Of a DNA stretch of 5,269 nucleotides, positions 1-5,153 are shown piece after piece. The notes under the pieces are model-generated. The model ran no database searches. It was not told the origin of the DNA and was given only the letters and a program-made list of their open reading frames with translations. Location of the stretch: the NCBI GenBank assembly GCA_045637525.1, contig JAZTZP010000174.1:1-5269 (forward strand), in the 5' to 3' direction. The translations under genes were made by a program, and so were the position numbers. This DNA is from JAZTZP01 sp045637525 (GTDB lineage Bacteria > Bacillota > Clostridia > UBA1381). Position 1 is the stretch's first letter. Each line of letters opens with the position of its first letter.

Positions 1-99
1 GAAACCTGTCGCATAGCGACAGATTTCACCCATGCTTTGCATGGATTTCACTCACACGAAGTGTGAATTTCACATTTTGCTGAAAGCAAAATATTTCAC
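1..99. repeat. Array of four short hairpins separated by identical ATTTCAC linkers
   Basis: Four perfect palindromes follow one another: arms 6-12/16-22 (loop ATA), 30-35/39-44 (loop TTT), 52-57/61-66 (loop GAA) and 74-81/85-92 (loop GAA). Each is followed directly by the same heptamer ATTTCAC (23-29, 45-51, 67-73, 93-99). Stem sequences are unrelated to one another, yet each is fully complementary, and loops are always 3 nt. Linkers are invariant. The unit length is 22-26 bp. The array may continue left of the window, since position 1 begins with GAAAC. It lies downstream of the AraC gene, so a readthrough transcript from that gene would carry it as GUGAAAU-linked hairpins. I see no ORF in it. 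It is not a CRISPR array, because the spacing is too short and the 'spacers' are palindromes. I cannot put a verified family name on it. Confidence 0.85.
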
Positions 100-100
100 T

Positions 101-137
101 ATTATAGTTTAGAGGCGAACAGCCTATAAACTATAAT
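101..137 (-). terminator. Large hairpin just after the AraC stop codon, possible terminator
   Basis: The arms 101-116 and 122-137 are complementary over 16 nt with one mismatch (G112/A126) and a 5-nt loop GAACA. The hairpin starts immediately after the AraC stop codon on the minus strand, which is where a terminator is expected. However, the downstream tail on that strand is AGTGAAATATTTT rather than a clean U-run, so intrinsic termination is uncertain. It adjoins the ATTTCAC hairpin array with one base between and may instead be its terminal unit. The hairpin itself is clear; its role is inferred. Confidence 0.5.
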
Positions 138-140
138 TTA
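126..140 (-). repeat. 15-bp inverted match, left copy (partner at 5045-5059)
   Basis: The minus strand reads TAAATTATAGTTTAT, identical to the plus strand at 5045-5059. This copy includes the AraC stop codon and one arm of the 101-137 hairpin. Its 11-base core ATTATAGTTTA also appears on plus at 101-111. Confidence 0.6.
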
Positions 141-1022
141 AATGCCTTTTTTAAGCTGGCTTGGTGAATAGCCGCAGATTCTTTTAAATGCTGTGCTGAA
201 ATAATTCGGGTCGGTGAAGCCTACCTCTAAGGCGGCTTCTGATATGCTTTTGCCTTCTTTTATAGACTCTGCGGCTCTTATCATTTTCATATTGTTAAAA
301 TATTGTCCGGCACCTATGCCGGCATATTTTTTAAAGGTTTTTTTAAGTCCGGAGCCGCTCATGCCGCATAGCTCTGCAAGCTCCTCTATACTTATATTTT
401 TTTCTATATTTTTTTCCATACACTGAACTATTGCTGAATATTTTTCTCCGCTTTCCGTTATGCTTGATGAGGTATCATTCTGCATATAGTGAAAAAGAGA
501 TATTAAGACAAGCTCTAAATTGTTTGTAAGACGTTGCGCTTCAAAGAGGCGGTCTTTTTTTACTGATTTTACGTGTATGTAATCCTTTTCAAAAATTCTT
601 TCGGATTCCAGCGCAAGATTAAGCAGTGTCTGCTGAATATTTTTTGTGGTGGAAAAGATAAATTTCTCAGGCAGTGATAATATATCAGCCTCGAAAGTAA
701 AAAGCACAATTTCAGGTGATGTTCCTTTTGCCGACCACAGAGAATGAAATTCCATCGGTCTGTGTAATATACACTGACCTTCTTCGAGAATAAACACATT
801 GCTTCCGGCAGTAACGCCGACGTTTCCGGAAAGCACCAGAACAATTTCCCAGAAATCATGAATTTCTCCCGGATAATTATAGTCGGGCATCAGCTTTTCA
901 TAAAAGATACTGTAAAACGCTGTTATATTTATTTGCTTTTGTATTTCACAGTTTGCAATTACAGCTTTTTCGGTCTGTTTTCCCGGTCTGGGATATGAGA
1001 TATATTTATGATTTGTCAGCAT
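138..1022 (-). CDS. AraC-family transcriptional regulator with N-terminal cupin-like sensor domain
   Basis: This 294-residue protein has the usual length of an AraC/XylS-type sugar regulator. Residues about 50-95 form a cupin-like beta-barrel segment (PGEIHDFWEIVLVLSG, then EEGQCILHRPMEFHSL), the expected effector-binding part. Residues about 193-292 form the DNA-binding domain with two helix-turn-helix units: SIEELAELCGMSGSGLKKTF (about 211-230) and SISEAALEVGFTDPNYFSTAF (about 259-279), ending in the family signature FKRICGYSPSQLKK. The ATG at 1022 is preceded by AGAAAGGAA (1034-1042), a rather long 12 nt from the start; no better start is seen. It is transcribed divergently from a three-gene sugar-type operon, so it probably controls that operon in response to its substrate or an intermediate. 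This is inferred from position. The stop codon lies inside a 15-bp repeat (126-140). The AraC assignment is secure, the ligand unknown. Confidence 0.93.
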   Translation of the reverse strand: MLTNHKYISYPRPGKQTEKAVIANCEIQKQINITAFYSIFYEKLMPDYNYPGEIHDFWEIVLVLSGNVGVTAGSNVFILEEGQCILHRPMEFHSLWSAKGTSPEIVLFTFEADILSLPEKFIFSTTKNIQQTLLNLALESERIFEKDYIHVKSVKKDRLFEAQRLTNNLELVLISLFHYMQNDTSSSITESGEKYSAIVQCMEKNIEKNISIEELAELCGMSGSGLKKTFKKYAGIGAGQYFNNMKMIRAAESIKEGKSISEAALEVGFTDPNYFSTAFKRICGYSPSQLKKGI

Positions 1023-1111
1023 AGCTTTTTATATTCCTTTCTGTCGTATGTTAATAAGAAATATATTTAATAATTGTGTACAAAATTAAAGGTTTTTTAT
1101 CTTATTTTATA

Positions 1112-1140
1112 TTTACATTTAAAATAAATTCTGATATAAT
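1112..1140 (+). promoter_or_regulatory. Sigma-A-type promoter of the three-gene operon
   Basis: A -35 box TTTACA (1112-1117, 5 of 6 to consensus) and a perfect -10 box TATAAT (1135-1140) are separated by 17 bp. Transcription should start near 1147, giving a leader of about 50 nt before the ATG at 1196. No equally good minus-strand promoter for the AraC gene could be picked out in this AT-rich region. Confidence 0.75.
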
Positions 1141-1149
1141 TATAGCAAA

Positions 1150-1165
1150 GACATATTAAAATGTC
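1150..1165. promoter_or_regulatory. Operator-like palindrome just downstream of the predicted start site
   Basis: GACATATTAAAATGTC is a 16-bp palindrome with no spacer and 7 of 8 positions matching. It sits at roughly +3 to +18 of the predicted transcript. A related ACATTTAAAAT stretch overlaps the -35 region (1115-1125), about 36 bp upstream. A site overlapping the start suggests repression or a second regulator, since AraC activators usually bind direct repeats upstream of -35. In this AT-rich region chance is possible. Confidence 0.4.
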
Positions 1166-1180
1166 AATACGTTTTTTTAA

Positions 1181-1186
1181 AAGGAG
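1181..1186 (+). promoter_or_regulatory. Ribosome binding site that fixes the start of the first TIM-barrel gene
   Basis: AAGGAG lies 9 nt before the ATG at 1196. A longer reading from the in-frame TTG at 1187 would abut this site and add only three residues, so ATG 1196 is the start used here. Confidence 0.85.
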
Positions 1187-1195
1187 TTGATTTTT

Positions 1196-2056
1196 ATGTA
1201 TGATTTTTCAATTGGTGTAATAATGGATTCGTTCAGAATGCCAACAAAGGAAGCAATAAAAAGAGCTGCTGAGGTTGGAGCGGACGGAATACAGATGTAT
1301 TGTACGACGGGTGAAAATTCACCGGAAAATCTTGCAGGAGCAAAGAGAAAAGAGTTACTTGATTATATAAAGTCAAACGGACTTAAGGTTTCGGCAGTAT
1401 GCGGAGACTTGGGACAGGGATTTGGAAATAAAGACAAAAACCCCGGTCTTATAGAAAAGTCAAAGAGAATTTTAGACCTTGCTAAGGAGCTTGAGACGGA
1501 TATTGTTACAACTCACATAGGCGTTGTACCGGAAGATCCTTCTCATGAGAGATATAAGATTATGCAGGAGGCTTGTTTTGAACTCAGCAGATATGCGGAC
1601 AGCTTAGGTTCTCATTTTGCGATTGAGACAGGCCCTGAAACATCGGCAGTTTTAAAAGGTTTTCTTGACAGCCTTGACTCAACGGGCGTTGCAGTTAACC
1701 TCGACCCGGCAAACCTTGTTATGGTAACAGGCGACGATCCTGTACAGGCTGTATATAATCTTAAGGATTACATAGTTCACACTCATGCAAAGGATGGTGT
1801 GATGCTTTATAAGACAAATCCTGAGTATATATATGGAGTTCTTCATCCGATGCCTCAGGAGCTTTTGGATAAGAAATTCTTTGAAGAAGTGCCTTTAGGA
1901 ACGGGAAGCGTTGATTTCCCGGCATGGATTAAAGCACTTGATGACATAGGCTATAAGGGATTTTTAACAATAGAGCGTGAGGTTGGCGATAATCCGGCTA
2001 AGGATATTAAAACAGCAGTGGATTTCTTGAATAAAATTATAAAGGAGAATAAATAA
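1196..2056 (+). CDS. Sugar (phosphate) isomerase/epimerase, xylose-isomerase-like TIM barrel
   Basis: This 286-residue cytoplasmic protein belongs to the AP-endonuclease-2/xylose-isomerase-like TIM-barrel superfamily (the group that includes IolE, IolI and L-ribulose-5-phosphate 3-epimerases), whose members are typically 260-300 residues. Members bind a divalent metal and shift protons next to a carbonyl. Likely ligands at the ends of barrel strands are E144 (FAIETGPE), D170 (VNLDPANL), H197 (VHTHAKD) and E260 (FLTIEREVG); H107 (TTHIG) is another conserved-looking histidine. The C-terminal GTGSVDF (235-241) followed by IGYKGFLTIE is the family's typical closing segment. The gene is first in an operon: its stop is one base from the next ATG, and the next gene's RBS lies inside its last codons. 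Substrate, and whether it is phosphorylated, cannot be told. By context it acts on a keto-sugar made or consumed by the neighbouring dehydrogenase. It is only distantly like the second barrel at 3135-3986. Confidence 0.88.
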   Translation: MYDFSIGVIMDSFRMPTKEAIKRAAEVGADGIQMYCTTGENSPENLAGAKRKELLDYIKSNGLKVSAVCGDLGQGFGNKDKNPGLIEKSKRILDLAKELETDIVTTHIGVVPEDPSHERYKIMQEACFELSRYADSLGSHFAIETGPETSAVLKGFLDSLDSTGVAVNLDPANLVMVTGDDPVQAVYNLKDYIVHTHAKDGVMLYKTNPEYIYGVLHPMPQELLDKKFFEEVPLGTGSVDFPAWIKALDDIGYKGFLTIEREVGDNPAKDIKTAVDFLNKIIKENK

Positions 2057-2057
2057 A

Positions 2058-3116
2058 ATGGCAAAAGTTAAAATAGCAATTATCGGTGTAGGAAACATTG
2101 CGGAAACGCACATAAAGGCATATCAGAAAAATCCGGATGTTGAGATTTATGCATTTTGTGATATAAGCGAAGAGCGTCTTAAGGCTATGGGTGAAAAGTA
2201 TAACGTAACAAGACTTTATACAGATAAAGACGAAATGTTAAAACTTGCTGAAATAGATGCAGTAAGCGTTTGTACATGGAACAGCGAGCATGCACCTTGT
2301 ACAATAGCGGCATTAAATGCAGGAAAGCACGTTCTTTGTGAAAAGCCTATGGCAACAACTGTTGAAGATGCTGAGGCTATGAAGGCGGCAGCAGAAAAGA
2401 GCGGAAAGCTTCTTATGATAGGCTTTGTAAGAAGATTCGGAAATGACGCCGAGGTTTTAGGGGATATGATAGATGCAGACCTTATGGGAGATATTTATTA
2501 TGCAAAGACTACATATTTAAGAAGACACGGAAGTCCGGGTGGTTGGTTTGGAAAGAAACAGTTCTCCGGTGGTGGCCCGCTTATAGACCTTGGTGTACAT
2601 GTTATAGATCTTGCAAGATATATCATGGGTGGTCATAAGCCTGTATCTGTTTTTGGTGCAACATTTAATAAGCTTGGCGACAGACGCGGAATAAAAGATA
2701 AGGTAGCTTATCTTGCATCTTCTGCAAAAGAAGGCGATGAATATAATGTTGAGGATATGGCAACTGCACTCATTCGCTTTGATAACGGTTCTGTTTTAAG
2801 TGTTGAGGCAAGCTTCAGCCTTAACTGTGAAGCGGACAAAGGCGAAATTGAATTTTTCGGCTCAAAAGGCGGAGCGAAGTTCTCACCTGAGCTTAAAATG
2901 TATACTGTTACAAACGGTTATATGACAAATCTTTCGTTTGCTAAGAATACGGCTCTTGATTTTGACGGATTGTTTGAAAAGGAAATGAATCATTTTGTAT
3001 CTTGCATAACTGAGGGTACACAGTGCCGTGCTACAGCAGATGACGGAATTACAATAATGAAAATTCTTCTTGGCATTTATGAGTCTGCACAGACAGGTCA
3101 CGAAGTAATTCTTTAA
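2058..3116 (+). CDS. Gfo/Idh/MocA-family NAD(P)-dependent oxidoreductase
   Basis: This 352-residue protein has the normal family length (330-390). An N-terminal Rossmann fold (about 4-120) begins with IAIIGVGNIAETH, in which the third glycine of GxGxxG is Ala15, a tolerated variant. It contains the hallmark CEKP motif (E95-K96-P97), whose lysine is catalytic in the family. The C-terminal alpha/beta domain carries GGPLIDLGVHVIDLARYIMGG (about 172-192), with D177 and H181 at the expected catalytic positions; dimer-forming strands follow. Family members oxidise or reduce a sugar, inositol or glycoside hydroxyl with a nicotinamide cofactor, often at C2 or C3, to give a keto-sugar. The RBS AAAGGAG (2041-2047) lies 10 nt before the ATG. 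Tight packing between two TIM-barrel genes implies a shared pathway. Cofactor choice and substrate are not readable: an acidic residue, D35, follows the second strand (YAFCDISEE), which favours NAD over NADP. No transporter is adjacent. Confidence 0.93.
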   Translation: MAKVKIAIIGVGNIAETHIKAYQKNPDVEIYAFCDISEERLKAMGEKYNVTRLYTDKDEMLKLAEIDAVSVCTWNSEHAPCTIAALNAGKHVLCEKPMATTVEDAEAMKAAAEKSGKLLMIGFVRRFGNDAEVLGDMIDADLMGDIYYAKTTYLRRHGSPGGWFGKKQFSGGGPLIDLGVHVIDLARYIMGGHKPVSVFGATFNKLGDRRGIKDKVAYLASSAKEGDEYNVEDMATALIRFDNGSVLSVEASFSLNCEADKGEIEFFGSKGGAKFSPELKMYTVTNGYMTNLSFAKNTALDFDGLFEKEMNHFVSCITEGTQCRATADDGITIMKILLGIYESAQTGHEVIL

Positions 3117-3134
3117 TTATGGGGGAAGATTAAT

Positions 3135-3986
3135 ATGAAGATTGGAGTAAGTTCTTATTCGTATAATCAGCGCATATCAAAGGGCGAAATGACAGCTATG
3201 GACGCACTTGTGGCGGCGAAAGAAACCGGGTTTGACGGGATAGAATTTGTGGATTTTAATTTGCCGAAGGAAAATACGGCAGAATATGCGGTTGAGCTTA
3301 AGAAAAGAGCAGAAGAAATCGGAATTGAAATTTGCTGTTACAGCGTTGGAGCACAATTAATACAGGAAACAGAAGAGGAAACAAGAGCGGAGATTGAGCG
3401 TGTTAAGAAACAGATAGATATTGCGGCTGCTTTAGGTGTAAAGCTTATGCGCCATGATGCATTTTTTCAGCTTAAGAAATATTTAAGCTTTGATTTATGT
3501 CTTCCGGAGCTTGGTGAGATATGCCGTGAGCTCAGCAAATATGCCGAACAGTACGGAATACGTACAACAATAGAAAATCATGGATATATATGTCAGGGAA
3601 GCGACAGAGTTGAAAAGATTTTCAATGCTGTTAATTATCCGAATTTCGGTTTGCTTACCGATATAGGTAATTTCTGCTGTGTTGATGAAGATTCTGCTCA
3701 TGCGGTAGCTGCTGTTGCACCGTACACAATTCATGCACATATCAAGGATTTTAAGATTTATGATTATGCTGACAGGGATAAAGCAGAGGGCGGATTCCAG
3801 TCAAGGGCGTGTAACGTGCTTGTAGGTGCTGTCGCAGGTGATGGCGATGTTCCGGTTGCGCAGTGTATTGATATTTTAAAGAGAGTGGGATATGATGATT
3901 ATCTCGTACTTGAATATGAAGGTGCAGAGGACTGTATGCAAGGTGTAAAGAAAGGCTTTGACTTTGTTTCTGCCATTATTAAATAA
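3135..3986 (+). CDS. Second sugar isomerase/epimerase, divergent xylose-isomerase-like TIM barrel
   Basis: This 283-residue cytoplasmic protein has the same superfamily fold as the first barrel but a clearly different sequence. Predicted metal ligands are E147 (TIENHG), D176 (LLTDIGNF), H202 (IHAHIKD) and E260 (LVLEYEG), in the expected order and spacing. H108 (LMRHDAF) and H149 are further active-site candidates. The GDGDVP loop (235-240) and VGYDDYLVLE are the usual C-terminal elements. It contains a CC pair at 67-68 and another at 181-182, which is odd but not diagnostic. The ATG at 3135 follows a GGGGGA purine run (3121-3126) 8 nt upstream and begins 18 nt after the oxidoreductase stop, so it is co-transcribed. 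A terminator follows closely, making this the last gene. Within the operon it probably does a different step from the first barrel (isomerisation, epimerisation, elimination or hydration of a keto-sugar). Family is secure, reaction unknown. Confidence 0.88.
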   Translation: MKIGVSSYSYNQRISKGEMTAMDALVAAKETGFDGIEFVDFNLPKENTAEYAVELKKRAEEIGIEICCYSVGAQLIQETEEETRAEIERVKKQIDIAAALGVKLMRHDAFFQLKKYLSFDLCLPELGEICRELSKYAEQYGIRTTIENHGYICQGSDRVEKIFNAVNYPNFGLLTDIGNFCCVDEDSAHAVAAVAPYTIHAHIKDFKIYDYADRDKAEGGFQSRACNVLVGAVAGDGDVPVAQCIDILKRVGYDDYLVLEYEGAEDCMQGVKKGFDFVSAIIK

Positions 3987-3999
3987 ATAATTACACTTA

Positions 4000-4036
4000 A
4001 AAAGAGGATTTCGGGTAATGTATGAAATCCTCTTTT
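4000..4036. terminator. Bidirectional intrinsic terminator between convergent genes
   Basis: The arms 4000-4012 and 4024-4036 pair perfectly over 13 bp with an 11-nt loop (4013-4023). The outer A-T pairs supply a T-run on each strand: TTTT at 4033-4036 on plus, and TTTTT from 4003-3999 on minus. It lies between two stop codons, 14 nt after the operon's last gene and 7 nt after the methyltransferase stop on the other strand, so it can end both transcripts. Confidence 0.9.
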
Positions 4037-4042
4037 AGTATG

Positions 4043-4891
4043 TTATTTTTCAATTACGCAGGTTACCATTTTATTTAGTGTTTCTTTAAAGCATGGTATT
4101 TTTGCAAGCGGTGCAAAACAGCTTCTTAGCGGTGTGAGCTTATAATATGCCGGTGTTATATTTAATTTTTCAAGAATTTTGTTGAATCTCTTTATGCTCA
4201 TTTTATTTATATAGGAAATGTATTCTTTTCCGTTTTCGCCCGTTGAAAATCTGAAGCTTATTCTGTCTTTGCCGTCTGGGAGCGGTGAAACGAGCTCTTT
4301 ATATACGTTTATCATTGTTTCTTCGCTGAAGAAAAGATGCACCCACGGCATTGATATTGCATCCGACAGATGTGCGCCGAACGGGTGGTTATACGGGGGG
4401 AAGTTTGTATAAATTCTGCCGCCCGGTTTTAAAATTCTGAGCGCTTCGCATATAGCCGCCTCCGGCTTTGATACGTGTTCCATAAAGTCGTTCATTATTA
4501 TTGTATCAAAGGACGCATCTTCAAAGGGCAGGTTGGTGGCGTCTCCGAGTATGAAAGTAAATTTATCGCCGTAGCCTAATTTTTCGGCAAGCTTTTTTGA
4601 TTCTTCTTCATAAGACGGCACGATGTCAACGCCTACAACCTCAGTTGCACCGAGACTTGCATAGTAAATTGATTTTCCGCCTGCACCACAACCGAAATCA
4701 AGAACTCGCTTGTTTTTAAACATTTCGTCCGTGGTATATTTATCAAGATAGAATTGTATTGTATTTATTCCTTTTTCATACTGCCATTCGGCGTATGTTT
4801 TCTCCTCGTTGTTCTGAAGATTAAAAGGATGTACCGGTTTAGGAAATACCGGGTTTATTGATTTTAATATTTTTTCGCCGATTTTACTCAT
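4043..4891 (-). CDS. Class I SAM-dependent methyltransferase, substrate unknown
   Basis: This 282-residue protein has a methyltransferase-11-type Rossmann domain. Motif I is VLDFGCGAGG (63-72), the acidic ribose-binding residue D89 lies in VVGVDI, motif II is GDATNLPF (116-123), FDTIIMNDFMEHV follows (128-140), and LKPGGRIY is at 154-161. An N-terminal extension of about 60 residues and a C-terminal region (about 165-282) with HPFGAHLSDAISMPWVHLFF are outside the core and probably bind the acceptor. I associate this style with methyltransferases of glycan or natural-product clusters, but that is a weak guess. There is no signal peptide or membrane segment. The start is set at ATG 4891, preceded by AAGGGAG 6 nt upstream; longer in-frame readings from ATG 4921 or TTG 4939 have no RBS and run through a leader hairpin. 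The gene is convergent to the sugar operon with its own strong promoter, so is probably independent of it. Confidence 0.88.
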   Translation of the reverse strand: MSKIGEKILKSINPVFPKPVHPFNLQNNEEKTYAEWQYEKGINTIQFYLDKYTTDEMFKNKRVLDFGCGAGGKSIYYASLGATEVVGVDIVPSYEEESKKLAEKLGYGDKFTFILGDATNLPFEDASFDTIIMNDFMEHVSKPEAAICEALRILKPGGRIYTNFPPYNHPFGAHLSDAISMPWVHLFFSEETMINVYKELVSPLPDGKDRISFRFSTGENGKEYISYINKMSIKRFNKILEKLNITPAYYKLTPLRSCFAPLAKIPCFKETLNKMVTCVIEK

Positions 4892-4897
4892 TTTTTT

Positions 4898-4904
4898 CTC
4901 CCTT
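4898..4904 (-). promoter_or_regulatory. Ribosome binding site fixing the methyltransferase start
   Basis: AAGGGAG on the minus strand lies 6 nt before ATG 4891. It excludes the two longer in-frame starts, which lack any purine-rich site at a suitable distance. Confidence 0.85.
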
Positions 4905-4943
4905 AATTTTGCATTTTGCATTGCGATTGCATTTGGCAATCGC
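4905..4943 (-). other. Structured leader of the methyltransferase mRNA: hairpin plus GCAAAAT iterations
   Basis: The arms 4923-4930 and 4936-4943 (GCGATTGC/GCAATCGC) form a perfect 8-bp hairpin with a 5-nt loop. On the transcribed strand it is followed by near-repeats GCAAT, GCAAAAT, GCAAAAT running to the RBS. The predicted transcript starts near 4956, so all of this lies in the untranslated leader of about 65 nt. There is no U-run, so it is not a terminator, and it is too small for a known riboswitch. It could affect mRNA stability or be the trace of a small repeat. Confidence 0.55.
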
Positions 4944-4945
4944 TT

Positions 4946-5018
4946 AAACTGTAATTTACTATATTATAGCATTAAAAATACATTTTGTCAATAGCTGAAA
5001 ATAAGTGCTTTACAGTTT
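4946..5018. promoter_or_regulatory. Nine-bp inverted repeat bracketing the methyltransferase promoter
   Basis: AAACTGTAA (4946-4954) and its exact complement TTACAGTTT (5010-5018) flank the promoter, with centres 64 bp apart (about six helical turns). This is a possible operator pair for a looping repressor, or chance in AT-rich DNA. Confidence 0.3.
4963..4991 (-). promoter_or_regulatory. Perfect-consensus sigma-A promoter of the methyltransferase
   Basis: On the minus strand TTGACA (4991-4986) and TATAAT (4968-4963) are separated by exactly 17 bp. All twelve hexamer positions match consensus, so expression is likely strong unless repressed. The expected start is near 4956. Confidence 0.88.
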
Positions 5019-5044
5019 TTAAATGAGTTGATTTTTTTTAAATA

Positions 5045-5059
5045 TAAATTATAGTTTAT
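5045..5059 (+). repeat. 15-bp inverted match, right copy (partner at 126-140)
   Basis: TAAATTATAGTTTAT matches the complement of 126-140 exactly, so the pair faces inward around all five genes. It lies at the border between the methyltransferase upstream region and the hairpin-rich right end. No second arm is nearby here, unlike the left copy. Confidence 0.6.
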
Positions 5060-5153
5060 CTGCGTGTTTCAGTCTGCGTTCGGTACGCTTTGCCAAAGCC
5101 TCCCTTGCCTAACACCCCAGGGTGGCTTCTCTTGACGAAGTCAATTCACCTTC
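5060..5153. repeat. Gene-free chain of small hairpins
   Basis: No ORF or promoter is seen. TCTGCGT occurs twice (5059-5065 and 5073-5079). Small hairpins follow: GCTTT/AAAGC (5087-5091/5095-5099, loop GCC), CACC/GGTG (5113-5116/5121-5124) and TTGAC/GTCAA (5132-5136/5140-5144, loop GAA). The last is followed by TTCACC, resembling the hairpin-plus-TTCAC units at the left end. CCTCCCT (5099-5105) pairs with AGGGAGG (5154-5160), enclosing the inner hairpins as a branched structure. Confidence 0.6.

Noticed and set aside
1..99. CRISPR-like regular spacing at the left end
   Set aside because: The constant element is only 7 bp, units are 22-26 bp, and the variable parts are palindromes, unlike CRISPR spacers.
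214..426. Plus-strand 70-residue ORF inside the AraC gene
   Set aside because: It is antisense to a well-supported DNA-binding domain, has no RBS, and has low-complexity composition.
1187..1195. TTG start three codons upstream for the first TIM-barrel gene
   Set aside because: It directly abuts the AAGGAG site, leaving no spacing; ATG 1196 has the right 9-nt spacing.
2883..3101. Minus-strand 72-residue ORF inside the oxidoreductase
   Set aside because: It is a shadow of a secure coding region, with no RBS or recognisable features.
3495..3740. Minus-strand 81-residue ORF inside the second TIM-barrel gene
   Set aside because: It is antisense to the metal-binding region of a secure gene; no independent support.
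1196..3986. C-glycoside deglycosidase operon
   Set aside because: The small partner subunit expected with the barrel subunit is absent, and neither barrel can be assigned to that family by eye; kept only as a precedent.
4218..4412. Plus-strand 64-residue ORF inside the methyltransferase
   Set aside because: It is antisense to the methyltransferase C-terminal region, with no ribosome binding site.
4892..4939. Longer methyltransferase N-terminus from TTG 4939 or ATG 4921
   Set aside because: No RBS precedes either start, and the added residues are encoded by the leader hairpin and GCAAAAT iterations.
4905..4943. Riboswitch in the methyltransferase leader
   Set aside because: The leader is about 65 nt with a single simple hairpin and no terminator or recognisable aptamer core.
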